Positions 44,001 through 50,331 are shown, numbered from the stretch's first letter. The stretch is DNA of 64,000 bases from Clostridiales bacterium Firm_08 (GCA_001604045.1 LVAN01000021.1:29234-93233); one strand, 5' to 3'. Numbers and translations are program-made. Notes: generated by a model not told the origin, from the letters alone.

Positions 44001-44454
44001 TAAAACCAAGATCACTAAAAACAAACGATCCATGGCGTTTATTACGCTGGAGGATGAGAGCGGAAGTATCGAGGTCATCGTTTTTCCGAATGTGTTTGAC
44101 AGAGCGCAGGCAATTCTGAAAGAAGGAAGCGTAATTTGCGTGGAAGGGAAACTGTCCGCGGAGGATGACGACGGACTTAAAATGATCTGTAGTGACATTA
44201 TGTCTGTGCAGCTCAAACGTATTGAAAACAATTTAAAGAAACTTTATCTCAAAGTGCCGTCAAGAGCGTCTTCACAGTGGGAAACAGTACAGCGCCTGAT
44301 CCGACAAAACAGAGGCGGCGCGGGATGTGTGATTTTCTTTGAGGAGGATGGAACGAGAATTTCCACTAAAAAGGATTCCGGCGTCGATATTACGGATGAA
44401 CTGCTTGTTATGCTGCGTAATCTTCTCGGATATAATAATGTGATTTTAAAATAA
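41008..44454 (+). CDS. dnaE: DNA polymerase III alpha subunit DnaE
   Basis: An 1148-residue polymerase lacking an exonuclease insert. The PHP domain starts FVHLHVHTEYSLLDGAARI at residue 4. The polymerase active site shows GPGRGSAAGS near residues 352-361 and PDIDIDFC near 392-399. Helix-hairpin-helix and OB-fold (VIVFPNVF) regions follow from about 830 to 1060. In Firmicutes with PolC, DnaE extends primers on the lagging strand. The length resembles the longer DnaE1-type rather than the ~1115-residue Bacillus DnaE3; subtype is not resolved by eye. Confidence 0.97.
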   Translation: MTDFVHLHVHTEYSLLDGAARIEDVVKKAVSLGQKAIAITDHGVMYGAVDFYRTARKYGIKPVIGCEVYTAARTRFDKMYELDGQIGHLILLARNNTGYQNLIYIVSKASVEGMYYKPRVDMQLLKEHSEGIIALSACLAGDVQRLLLAENYEGAKQKALEYADIFQDGFYLELQDHGLPEDKQVLDGLFRLAKETGLPMVATNDVHYVEQEDAKLQNVLMCIQMNKTIRDDNAFSFKTREFYLKSGDEMASLFQGVPDALQNSVRIAEMCDVSFEFGQYHLPNFPLEGDHYLRLKELAYDGLKHRYGDNAEKHIERLEYELTTIQKMGYVDYFLIVHDFIHYAKTNDIPVGPGRGSAAGSIVSYCLSITEIDPMRYDLLFERFLNPERVSMPDIDIDFCVEKRSRVIDYVVKKYGAANVAQIITFGTMAARGAVRDVGRALGASYQTADKVAKLIPFKLGMTLTDALQQSKELAALYQTDLEVREIIDMARRVEGFPRHASTHAAGVVITQQPVYRYVPIQLSDDTIVTQFPMTTLEELGLLKMDFLGLRNLTVIHETERLVKNVLPDFDISQVPIDDEGVYRLLSAGKTQGIFQLESDGIRQVLTRLKPKNIEDIIAVISLYRPGPMDSIDTYIQNKNDPSKIRYKDERLKAILGVTYGCIVYQEQVMQIVRTLAGYSYGRADLVRRAMSKKKMDVMQKERDIFINGLTTSDGTVEIEGCLRRGIDAKTAGALFDEMTDFAKYAFNKSHACCYAYVAYQTAYLKVHFPSEFMAAMMTSVMDNTPKIVGYIEECKKFGIAIEPPSVNKGIAGFNVHDGHIIYGLAAIKNIGKKFIDEMVRERDRDGEYRSFPDFIKRMRSHDIGKRTLESLIKAGAFDEFGFSRRHLLSVYEKVLSAIDRENAALSGGQMNLFGEVFTDEAFSIEQYFKNDGPEFSDEQKLAYEREVLGLFMTGHPLAGHAELYEKQGYLHIGDLLRRNVKIDENRTCKLLGVISSCKTKITKNKRSMAFITLEDESGSIEVIVFPNVFDRAQAILKEGSVICVEGKLSAEDDDGLKMICSDIMSVQLKRIENNLKKLYLKVPSRASSQWETVQRLIRQNRGGAGCVIFFEEDGTRISTKKDSGVDITDELLVMLRNLLGYNNVILK

Positions 44455-44478
44455 AAAAGAAAAACCGTCATTTTTTTG

Positions 44479-44507
44479 TTGATTTTTCAGAACTAATGTG
44501 GTATACT
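44479..44507 (+). promoter_or_regulatory. Sigma-A promoter for pfkA
   Basis: TTGATT (44479-44484) and TATACT (44502-44507) with a 17-base spacer, 33 bases before the pfkA start. No clear GC-rich terminator separates dnaE from it. Confidence 0.75.
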
Positions 44508-44539
44508 CGTTAAAGATACGAATTTCGGGGGTCATCAGA

Positions 44540-45511
44540 TTGGCAAATTCAGTGAAGAAAATCGGCGTATTGACCAGTGGCGGCGACGCACCGGGTATGA
44601 ATGCCGCGGTCAGAGCTGTTGCCAGGGCCGCCATGTATAATAATATTGAGGTCGTCGGCATTGAAAGAGGATATGCCGGCCTTTTGGGAGAAGAATTCAT
44701 CAAGATGGATCTTCGAACGGTCTCCAATATTATTCAAAACGGCGGTACCGTACTGTATACTGCCCGTTGCCTCGAATTCAAGGAAGATGCTGTTCAGCAG
44801 ACCGCTGTTGAGATTTGTAAAAAGCATCATATCGACGGTCTTGTCGTGATCGGCGGTGATGGATCATTCCGCGGCGCCGCGAAACTTTCTGCTAAAGGCG
44901 TTCCCTGTATCGGCATTCCCGGTACCATTGATAATGATATCGCCGCAAGTGACTACACTATAGGATTTGACACCGCTGTCAACTGCGTGACGGAGATGAT
45001 CGACAAGATCCGTGATACTTCCCGTTCTCATATGCGGTGTTCGGTCGTTGAAGTTATGGGAAGGCGCGCGGGGTATATCGCGTTGCAATCCGGGATCGCG
45101 TCGGGCGCCACCTGTATTTTGGTACCGGAAGTCCCGATGCCGTATTCCGATATCCTCAAAAAGATCGAGGACGGTAAAGCGTCCGGCAAGTCTCACTTTA
45201 TTATCGTCGTCGCCGAAGGTGTCGGCGGTACGCAGGAGCTCACGAAAAAGATCGAGGAGGATACCGGTATCGTTTCCCGCTGTACCATCCTCGGATATGT
45301 CCAGCGCGGCGGATCTCCCACGGTCCGGGACCGTGTCATGGCAAGTGAAATGGGCGCGTATTCCGTCGAACTTCTGAAAAAAGGGATCGGCAATCGCGTT
45401 GTGGTCTATAAGGACGGCAACATTACCGATTTCGACATCCAGGAAGCGCTACATATGAAAAAGGCGTTTCCGATGGATCTCTTTGCTACGGCGGGAGAAA
45501 TATCGATTTAA
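44540..45511 (+). CDS. pfkA: ATP-dependent 6-phosphofructokinase
   Basis: A 323-residue glycolytic kinase. Motifs: IGVLTSGGDAPGMNAAVRA (residues 8-26), GGDGSFRGA near 104-112, PGTIDNDI with catalytic residues near 126-133, and VEVMGRRAGYIAL near 163-175. The GGDGS form indicates ATP rather than diphosphate as phosphoryl donor. The start is a TTG at 44540, with GGGGG 8 bases upstream; a GTG at 44552 has no suitable ribosome site. The operon mate pyk is not present. dnaE-pfkA adjacency is common in Firmicutes. Confidence 0.95.
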   Translation: MANSVKKIGVLTSGGDAPGMNAAVRAVARAAMYNNIEVVGIERGYAGLLGEEFIKMDLRTVSNIIQNGGTVLYTARCLEFKEDAVQQTAVEICKKHHIDGLVVIGGDGSFRGAAKLSAKGVPCIGIPGTIDNDIAASDYTIGFDTAVNCVTEMIDKIRDTSRSHMRCSVVEVMGRRAGYIALQSGIASGATCILVPEVPMPYSDILKKIEDGKASGKSHFIIVVAEGVGGTQELTKKIEEDTGIVSRCTILGYVQRGGSPTVRDRVMASEMGAYSVELLKKGIGNRVVVYKDGNITDFDIQEALHMKKAFPMDLFATAGEISI

Positions 45512-45520
45512 AACAATTCC

Positions 45521-45537
45521 GACCCTTTTCAAGGGTC
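45521..45537 (+). other. Small hairpin between pfkA and tRNA-Val
   Basis: A perfect 7-bp stem gaccctt/aagggtc with loop TTC and no T run. It ends 7 bases before the tRNA. It may be a processing or weak pausing hairpin; a terminator role is doubtful. Confidence 0.4.
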
Positions 45538-45543
45538 TGATAC

Positions 45544-45620
45544 GGAGGCATAGCTCAGCTGGTTAGAGCGTTCGCTTCACATGCGAAAGGTCGCGGGTTC
45601 GAGTCCCTCTGTCTCCACCA
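45544..45620 (+). tRNA. tRNA-Val (anticodon CAC)
   Basis: A complete 77-base cloverleaf: acceptor ggaggca/tgtctcc, D arm with AGCTCAGCTGGTTAGAGC, anticodon arm with loop TTCACAT giving CAC (reads GTG, Val), T arm with GGTTCGAGTCC and an encoded CCA end. It follows pfkA by 32 bases and is followed at once by a terminator. Confidence 0.97.
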
Positions 45621-45622
45621 GG

Positions 45623-45649
45623 AAAAGCACTGCGACAGCAGTGCTTTTT
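45623..45649 (+). terminator. Terminator after tRNA-Val
   Basis: An 11-bp stem aaaagcactgc/gcagtgctttt with a short loop, ending in TTTTT, beginning 3 bases after the tRNA CCA end. Confidence 0.88.
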
Positions 45650-45666
45650 CAGTTATATTCGGCTTA
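45645..45666 (+). repeat. Solo copy of the start of the palindrome array
   Basis: TTTTTCAGTTATATTCG (45645-45661) recurs exactly at 48515-48531, where the large palindrome array begins, and the next five bases match with one mismatch. Both copies directly follow the T run of a tRNA terminator. Here the sequence then diverges with no hairpins. Confidence 0.8.
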
Positions 45667-45685
45667 AAAACAGGAGTATAAAAGT

Positions 45686-46360
45686 ATGAAAAAATACAAG
45701 ACCATTTTATTTGATTCCGATCAAACGCTTTTGGATTTTACGATGTCGGAACGTGTAGCTCTTTTTGAAACGCTTTCGTTTTATAACGTGTCGCCCGATA
45801 CCGGTTTGCTTGAAACCTATCGTCGGTGCAATAGGGAAGCGTGGCGTTTGTTTGAACAGGGAAAAATGGAGAAATGCGATATCGTTTTATATCGCTTTCG
45901 GAAATTTTGCGAGATTTGTCTGCTGAATATCGATCCGGCAGAAATGAACGACAGATATCTGGAACAACTCTGTCAGACAGGATTTCTGATCGACGGCGCT
46001 TCGGACGTTTTGCGCACGTTGTTCGGAAAATATACGCTCTATATCGTAACGAACGGCATTGATCATGTGCAGCGTTCCCGACTGAAAAATGCAGGGATAA
46101 CTCATTTTTTTAGCGATGTTTTTACCTCGGAGGAGATCGGCGCTCCAAAACCATCCCGGACATATTTTGAGAGTGTATTTGAAAGGATCCCGTTCCAAAA
46201 AGAACAAGCGCTGATCATCGGTGATTCTTTGTCGTCTGATATTGCCGGAGGGATCGGATCCGGTATCGATACCTGTTATATCAACTGGGATCATAAAACC
46301 CATGCGGAAGATCCTACCTATGAAGTGTTTGATCTGCGGGAAGTCCTTACAATTTTATAA
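45686..46360 (+). CDS. HAD-IA hydrolase, YjjG-like noncanonical pyrimidine nucleotidase
   Basis: A 224-residue HAD phosphatase. The nucleophile motif FDSDQTLLDF (DxD) lies at residues 9-18, the second motif in IVTNG near 116-120, the conserved Lys in IGAPKPSRTYFE near 152-163 and the metal motif IGDSLSSDIAGG near 176-187. The opening TLLFDxDxTLLDF and length are typical of YjjG family enzymes that dephosphorylate unusual nucleoside monophosphates; the substrate is inferred. GGAG lies 8 bases before the start, shortly after the tRNA terminator. Confidence 0.85.
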   Translation: MKKYKTILFDSDQTLLDFTMSERVALFETLSFYNVSPDTGLLETYRRCNREAWRLFEQGKMEKCDIVLYRFRKFCEICLLNIDPAEMNDRYLEQLCQTGFLIDGASDVLRTLFGKYTLYIVTNGIDHVQRSRLKNAGITHFFSDVFTSEEIGAPKPSRTYFESVFERIPFQKEQALIIGDSLSSDIAGGIGSGIDTCYINWDHKTHAEDPTYEVFDLREVLTIL

Positions 46361-46379
46361 TGATATTTATATTTTTATG

Positions 46380-46408
46380 TTGATATTTTGCGTCGCGCAA
46401 TATATAAT
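46380..46408 (+). promoter_or_regulatory. Sigma-A promoter for the carboxypeptidase-hslO pair
   Basis: TTGATA (46380-46385) and consensus TATAAT (46403-46408) with a 17-base spacer; the spacer holds a small GC palindrome GCGTCGCGC. It lies 24 bases before the next start. Confidence 0.8.
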
Positions 46409-46431
46409 TGTGTAGGTAAAGAGGTGAAAAT

Positions 46432-47253
46432 ATGAACAGATCGAAACACGCGATATGGATGATCGTCGTGATCATCGGTATGATAGCGGCGTCACTTTTT
46501 TTGTTCAGGATGACGTGGCGCTCGGACAAGACCCCGGAAAAACAGACTTCGACCGGTGCGCTCGATACTTCGAAAAACCCGGAACAGACTGAAAGCTTGA
46601 ATGAGGAAAAAGCTGCCCGTATCAAAGAGATAGACGCGATCCTCAGTGATCCGTATATGATCCTCGTGAACGCCGATCATGGCGTAAAGGAGGATTATGA
46701 GCCGGAGGAGATCGTCACGATCCGCGGGATGAATATGGAAAAAGTCTCGGCGGAGCATATGAATAAAATGCTTGTCGCCGCGGAAATGGCGGGATATGAC
46801 GATCTTAATATCTATTCCGCTTATCGCAGCTACGCAAAGCAAAGCGCGAACTTTCAAAATAAGATCGCGCAGTACAAAGCAAAGGGATATTCCGAGAGCG
46901 AGGCGGAAACGCTCGCAGCGAAAATCGTCAACCCGCCTGGCAAAAGTGAACATCAGACCGGCATGGCGGCGGATATATGCACTGAGGAAATGATCAACCA
47001 CTACGGCAGTCTGCCGGAGGAGTTTTCCGAAACGGACACATACAAGTGGCTGTATGAGCATTGCCGGGAATACGGCTTTATCTTACGGTATCCGGAAGAC
47101 AAAGAGGACATTACCGGCATCACTTTTGAGCCGTGGCACTATCGTTATGTCGGCAAGGAAAACGCGGAGATCATTATGAGTCAAAAGATCTGCCTTGAGG
47201 AGTACATCGAAAACCTTGAAAAGGAAAAGGCGGAACTTGAAAAAGGGGAGTGA
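46432..47253 (+). CDS. M15 family D-alanyl-D-alanine carboxypeptidase (VanY/DacB type)
   Basis: A 273-residue envelope protein with an N-terminal membrane anchor at about residues 7-25, a low-complexity linker to ~55, then the peptidase. Zinc-site features are SAYRSYAKQ near 125-133, GKSEHQTGMAADI (SxHxxGxAxD) near 171-183, and the C-terminal EPWHYRYVG near 231-239. It trims the last D-Ala from peptidoglycan stem peptides. There are no van resistance neighbours, so a housekeeping wall role is more likely. A C-terminal Glu/Lys coiled segment ends the protein. hslO starts 6 bases later. Confidence 0.9.
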   Translation: MNRSKHAIWMIVVIIGMIAASLFLFRMTWRSDKTPEKQTSTGALDTSKNPEQTESLNEEKAARIKEIDAILSDPYMILVNADHGVKEDYEPEEIVTIRGMNMEKVSAEHMNKMLVAAEMAGYDDLNIYSAYRSYAKQSANFQNKIAQYKAKGYSESEAETLAAKIVNPPGKSEHQTGMAADICTEEMINHYGSLPEEFSETDTYKWLYEHCREYGFILRYPEDKEDITGITFEPWHYRYVGKENAEIIMSQKICLEEYIENLEKEKAELEKGE

Positions 47254-47259
47254 CCGTTT

Positions 47260-48132
47260 TTGGGAACGTTGCTTACGGCGTTGTCCGCCTGTAAAACAGT
47301 TCGTGTTTTTGTGGCGGAGACAAAAGATATCGTGCAAAAACTGCGGGACTATCACAACGCTTCTCCTGTGGTGACCGCCGCGCTCGGACGGCTTTTGACC
47401 GCCGCGTCGATCATCGGTACCTTTGCAAAAGGAGAGAAGGATATCGTCACTCTGCAGATCCATGGAGACGGTCCCGTTAAAACGCTTGTGGCGACCGCTG
47501 ACGCCAAAGGCAACGTCAAGGGGTATGCCGGCGAATACTTGATAGACCTGCCGCTGAAAAGTAATGGGAAACTTGACGTCGGCGGAGCGGTCGGACAAGG
47601 GACGCTCACCGTTGTAAGAGACGATGGCGCCGGTGAAATGCCTTATGTCGGAAAGGTGCCGCTTGTCAGCGGGGAGATCGCCGAGGATATCACCTCGTAT
47701 TTTGCCGTCAGCGAGCAGATCCCGACTGTCTGCGCGCTGGGTGTGTTGATCGACACGGATCTTTCCGTCCGTTCCGCGGGCGGCGTTATCATCCAATTGA
47801 TGCCCGGCGCCTCGGAGCAGACGATCGATACGATCGAGCAAAACATTGCGGCGCTTTCGAATGTTTCCTCTTTGTTTATCGACCATTCACCGGAGCAGAT
47901 CGCGGAAAAGGCGCTGAAAAATATCGGTATTTCCATGCATTATTCACGTACTGTCGCATATAAATGTGATTGTTCAGAAGAAAAATGCGAAAGAATGCTC
48001 TCTTCGCTTTCCGCCAGGGATCTGCGCCGGCTGATCGACGAGGATCATAAAGCGGATATCGTTTGCAATTTTTGTTCATCTATATATCATTTTGACGAAA
48101 AACAACTTTTGGCGATCCTGCAAAAAAAATAA
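47260..48132 (+). CDS. hslO: Redox-regulated chaperone Hsp33
   Basis: A 290-residue holdase activated by oxidation. The N-terminal substrate-binding domain holds the PVVTAALGRLLTAASIIG and DGPVKTLVATADAKGNVKGY regions. The C-terminal zinc redox switch has cysteines in YKCDCSEEKC near residue 235-237 and CNFC near 269-272. The start is a TTG at 47260 with GGGGAG 9 bases upstream. Presence fits an oxygen-sensitive organism. Confidence 0.95.
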   Translation: MGTLLTALSACKTVRVFVAETKDIVQKLRDYHNASPVVTAALGRLLTAASIIGTFAKGEKDIVTLQIHGDGPVKTLVATADAKGNVKGYAGEYLIDLPLKSNGKLDVGGAVGQGTLTVVRDDGAGEMPYVGKVPLVSGEIAEDITSYFAVSEQIPTVCALGVLIDTDLSVRSAGGVIIQLMPGASEQTIDTIEQNIAALSNVSSLFIDHSPEQIAEKALKNIGISMHYSRTVAYKCDCSEEKCERMLSSLSARDLRRLIDEDHKADIVCNFCSSIYHFDEKQLLAILQKK

Positions 48133-48150
48133 AATTTTTAAAACTTTCTA

Positions 48151-48179
48151 TTGACTTTTCCCGTGAAATATAGTATGAT
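48151..48179 (+). promoter_or_regulatory. Sigma-A promoter of the tRNA cluster
   Basis: TTGACT (48151-48156) and TATGAT (48174-48179) with a 17-base spacer, 28 bases before tRNA-Asp. Confidence 0.8.
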
Positions 48180-48207
48180 AATTTGCGTCGTTTAAAACAC
48201 GCAATAT

Positions 48208-48284
48208 GGCCCGGTAGTTCAGTTGGTTAGAACGCTAGCCTGTCACGCTAGAGGTCGTGGGTTCGAGCCCCATCCGGGTCGCCA
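48208..48284 (+). tRNA. tRNA-Asp (anticodon GTC)
   Basis: A 77-base cloverleaf: acceptor ggcccgg/ccgggtc, D arm AGTTCAGTTGGTTAGAAC, anticodon loop CTGTCAC giving GTC, T arm GGGTTCGAGCCCC and encoded CCA. First of three tRNAs in a transcript. Confidence 0.97.
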
Positions 48285-48289
48285 TTTTT

Positions 48290-48365
48290 GCCTCTGTAGC
48301 TCAGTTGGTAGAGCGGAGGACTGAAAATCCTTATGTCGTTGGTTCGATTCCGACCGGAGGCACCA
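48290..48365 (+). tRNA. tRNA-Phe (anticodon GAA)
   Basis: A 76-base cloverleaf: acceptor gcctctg/cggaggc, D arm AGCTCAGTTGGTAGAGC, anticodon loop CTGAAAA giving GAA, T loop GTTCGATTC and encoded CCA. It starts 5 bases after tRNA-Asp. Confidence 0.97.
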
Positions 48366-48367
48366 CT

Positions 48368-48401
48368 TTAAAAGGCGAGAATATGTTTTCTTGCCTTTTA
48401 A
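48368..48401 (+). other. Hairpin in the tRNA-Phe/tRNA-Cys spacer
   Basis: A perfect 9-bp stem ttaaaaggc/gccttttaa (48368-48376 with 48393-48401), extendable by two pairs, with no following T run. It could be a processing element or a partial terminator between the tRNAs. Confidence 0.45.
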
Positions 48402-48416
48402 TTTACAACTTCATAA

Positions 48417-48490
48417 GGTGCCATAGCCAAGTGGTAAGGCCAAGGTCTGCAAAACCTTTATCCCCAGTTCAAATCTGGGTGGCACCTCCA
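48417..48490 (+). tRNA. tRNA-Cys (anticodon GCA)
   Basis: A 74-base cloverleaf: acceptor ggtgcca/tggcacc, D arm AGCCAAGTGGTAAGGC, anticodon loop CTGCAAA giving GCA, T arm with AGTTCAAATCT and discriminator U plus encoded CCA. Last of the cluster; a terminator begins at the next base. Confidence 0.97.
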
Positions 48491-48520
48491 GAAAAATCCA
48501 CGCTTTTGCGTGGATTTTTC
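48491..48520 (+). terminator. Terminator after tRNA-Cys
   Basis: A perfect 13-bp stem gaaaaatccacgc/gcgtggatttttc with a 4-base loop starting right after the tRNA CCA. Its last bases run directly into the palindrome array. Confidence 0.9.
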
Positions 48521-48696
48521 AGTTATATTCGCCTTACGGCGAGTTATATTGCTTCGCAGTGATATTCGGCTGACGCCGAGTTATATTGCGCTTCGCGCAG
48601 TTTAAGGCGAATATAATATAACTTTGCGGCTTTGCCGCAAAATATAACTATGCCGTAAGGCATAATATAACTGCCGCCAACGGCGGCAATATAACT
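48521..48696 (+). repeat. Palindrome array: AGTTATATT boxes alternating with GC-rich hairpins
   Basis: Eight copies of a 9-bp box: AGTTATATT forward at 48521, 48542, 48558 (one mismatch, AGTGATATT) and 48579, then its reverse complement AATATAACT at 48615, 48641, 48664 and 48688. Between boxes are short perfect hairpins whose arms all differ: CGCC/GGCG (48530-48541), a weak GC/GC stem (48551-48557), CGGC/GCCG (48567-48578), GCGC/GCGC (48588-48598), TTGCGGC/GCCGCAA (48624-48640), ATGCC/GGCAT (48650-48663) and GCCGCC/GGCGGC (48673-48687). A 14-bp inverted repeat, ttatattcgcctta at 48523-48536 and its complement at 48603-48616, brackets the left half. No coding capacity is evident. It is not a CRISPR array: spacers are palindromic and boxes change orientation. 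Confidence 0.9.
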
Positions 48697-48889
48697 TTTA
48701 GGCTATTTCGTCTGTTAATTATATAAAAGAAACGCCTTTTGATAAACAAAAGACGATTCTTTTATGTTTGTGTCAGCAAGTTGGAATACTAACTGTATGG
48801 GTGACGCTCGGACAACTTTTTTAGCGGTTTTGTTACAAACATAATTTCAATTCGTCAAAAACGATGTTGTGCTTCGTACAAAACATCTA
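48697..48889. other. Non-coding stretch with nested inverted repeats
   Basis: No ORF of note. Three imperfect structures are visible. First, 48722-48763: an ataaaagaa/ttcttttat outer stem with ccttttg/caaaag(a) inside. Second, ATGTTTGT at 48764-48771 pairing with ACAAACAT at 48835-48842, enclosing GCAAGTTG (48776-48783) opposite CAACTT at 48813-48818. Third, GATGTT (48863-48868) opposite AACATC near 48882-48887 with a TTCG-containing tip. It could be a small RNA, a decayed element or part of the hyd operon control region. I do not recognise an RNA family. Confidence 0.45.
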
Positions 48890-48918
48890 TTGACTTTTTA
48901 AAAATAATCTATTATAAT
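48890..48918 (+). promoter_or_regulatory. Sigma-A promoter of the hyd maturation operon
   Basis: TTGACT (48890-48895) and consensus TATAAT (48913-48918) with a 17-base spacer. The transcript should start near 48925, leaving a leader of about 105 bases before the first gene. Confidence 0.82.
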
Positions 48919-48953
48919 TACACTGACCTGACACGAGGATGCGTCCGAAGGAA

Positions 48954-49003
48954 AGGCGAAAATGTTATTTTTTGCCTGCTTTTTCTTTGTCGGAAAGGCA
49001 GGC
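48954..49003 (+). promoter_or_regulatory. Two overlapping alternative hairpins in the hyd leader
   Basis: Hairpin 1 pairs AGGC (48954-48957) and AAAA (48959-48962) with TTTTGCCT (48970-48977), one bulged G. Hairpin 2 is a 12-bp stem gcctgctttttc/ggaaaggcaggc (48974-48985 with 48992-49003) with loop TTTGTC. They share GCCT at 48974-48977, so both cannot form together. The GGGAGG ribosome site at 49017-49022 lies 13 bases after hairpin 2. This resembles an attenuator or riboswitch expression platform, but no known ligand-binding core is recognised. Confidence 0.5.
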
Positions 49004-49031
49004 GGCTTTATTTAAAGGGAGGAACAAAACA

Positions 49032-49289
49032 ATGGAAACAAGAGTGGCTGTTATCGGGATCATCGTTGAGGATCTTGGCTCTATTGAGGAACTCAACAGG
49101 ATTTTGCACGACTATGGAGAGATCATCATCGGCCGTATGGGGCTGCCGTATAAAGAAAAGCATATCAATATCATCAGCATCGCGGTAGACGCGCCGCAGG
49201 ACGTGATCTCGGCACTTTCCGGAAAGATCGGCAACCTGCGCGGCATCAGCGCGAAAGCCGCGTTTTCAAACGTTATAACCAATGAGTAA
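49032..49289 (+). CDS. TM1266-type iron-only hydrogenase system regulator
   Basis: An 85-residue protein with an ACT-like fold: METRVAVIGIIVED opening, LNRILHDYGEIIIGRMGLPY near residues 22-41, and a second beta-alpha-beta unit with INIISIAVDAPQDVISALSGKIG. Proteins of this family are encoded next to HydE/HydG/HydF in many anaerobes and are proposed to regulate the [FeFe] hydrogenase system; direct function is not established. The ATG at 49032 has GGGAGG upstream; the same frame opens at 48939 but the extra part lies in the structured leader. It overlaps hydE by 8 bases. Confidence 0.85.
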   Translation: METRVAVIGIIVEDLGSIEELNRILHDYGEIIIGRMGLPYKEKHINIISIAVDAPQDVISALSGKIGNLRGISAKAAFSNVITNE

Positions 49290-50331
49290 CGCCGCTTTGT
49301 CGCTCGCGGAAAAACTGACGAGGGATCACGCGTTATCCATCGGGGAATATGAACAGCTTGTTGCGGGATATACTCCGGAGGTCGCCGGTTTTCTCGCGCG
49401 AAACGCCGATCGGACGCGCCGTGAAGTATACGGAAACGAAATCTTTGTTCGCGGGCTGATCGAACTTACAAACTACTGTAAAAATGATTGCTTTTACTGC
49501 GGCATCAGAAAAAGCAACATACTTGCGGACAGATACAGACTGTCGGAGCAGGATATTTTGTCCTGCTGTGAGGAAGGATACCGTCTTGGATTCAGAACAT
49601 TCGTGCTGCAGGGCGGGGAGGATCCGTACTTTACCGACGATGTCCTGTGTCCGATCCTGCGTACGATCAAACAGAGATATCCCGACTGCGCCGTCACGCT
49701 GTCGCTGGGGGAACGTGATAAGGAGAGTTATCAAAAGCTTTTTGACGCGGGTGCGGACCGTTATCTGCTGCGCCATGAAACAGCGGATAAAGAGCATTAT
49801 GGATTGCTTCATCCGGATGATATGAGTTTTGACCGGCGGATGAAATGTCTTGCGGACCTTCGGGAGATCGGATATCAGGTCGGGTGCGGTTTTATGGTAG
49901 GCTCTCCCTATCAAACGCCGCGTACGCTGGCAAAAGACCTTAAATTCATAGAGCGTTTTCTGCCGGATATGTGCGGCATCGGACCGTTCGTCCCGCATCA
50001 CCAGACGCCGTTTGGACATTTTGCGAGCGGAACGGTCGAGATGACGTGCTTCCTGTTATCCATCATCCGTCTGATCCATCCGCCGGTGCTTTTGCCGTCT
50101 ACGACAGCGCTTGGCACGGTTGATCCGCGAGGGCGTGAAAAAGGCATACTGGCGGGCGCAAACGTTGTAATGCCCAACTTATCGCCGGTAAACGTGCGTA
50201 AAAAATATGAACTGTATGATAATAAGATCTGTACGGGTGAGGAATCCGCGCAGTGCCGCGGTTGTCTTGAGACACGTATGAGCTCCATCGGTTTCAGGAT
50301 CGTCACAGCGCGCGGAGATATCAGAAAATAA
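49282..50331 (+). CDS. hydE: [FeFe] hydrogenase H-cluster maturase HydE (radical SAM)
   Basis: A 349-residue radical SAM protein of the biotin-synthase-like subgroup. The cluster motif CKNDCFYC (CxxxCxxC) lies at about residues 66-73, after FVRGLIELTNY. It has the FVLQGGEDPYFTD and LRHETADKEHYGLLHP segments of HydE. HydE acts after HydG on the cyanide-bound iron synthon to help build the azadithiolate-bridged subcluster. A C-terminal CxxC-like group (QCRGCLE) is present. Operon position behind the TM1266 gene supports the call over BioB. Confidence 0.94.
   Translation: MSNAALSLAEKLTRDHALSIGEYEQLVAGYTPEVAGFLARNADRTRREVYGNEIFVRGLIELTNYCKNDCFYCGIRKSNILADRYRLSEQDILSCCEEGYRLGFRTFVLQGGEDPYFTDDVLCPILRTIKQRYPDCAVTLSLGERDKESYQKLFDAGADRYLLRHETADKEHYGLLHPDDMSFDRRMKCLADLREIGYQVGCGFMVGSPYQTPRTLAKDLKFIERFLPDMCGIGPFVPHHQTPFGHFASGTVEMTCFLLSIIRLIHPPVLLPSTTALGTVDPRGREKGILAGANVVMPNLSPVNVRKKYELYDNKICTGEESAQCRGCLETRMSSIGFRIVTARGDIRK

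Noticed and set aside
46432-47253. Vancomycin-resistance vanY
   Set aside because: There is no vanH/vanA/vanX or two-component system nearby; M15 carboxypeptidases of this form are common wall enzymes.
48521-48696. Possible CRISPR array
   Set aside because: The repeated box is only 9 bp, changes orientation midway, and the intervening segments are short palindromes rather than unique 30-40 bp spacers; no cas genes are present.
48939-49031. Longer start for the TM1266-type gene at 48939
   Set aside because: The added 31 residues lie in the structured leader, have no family similarity, and the ATG at 49032 has a proper GGGAGG site.
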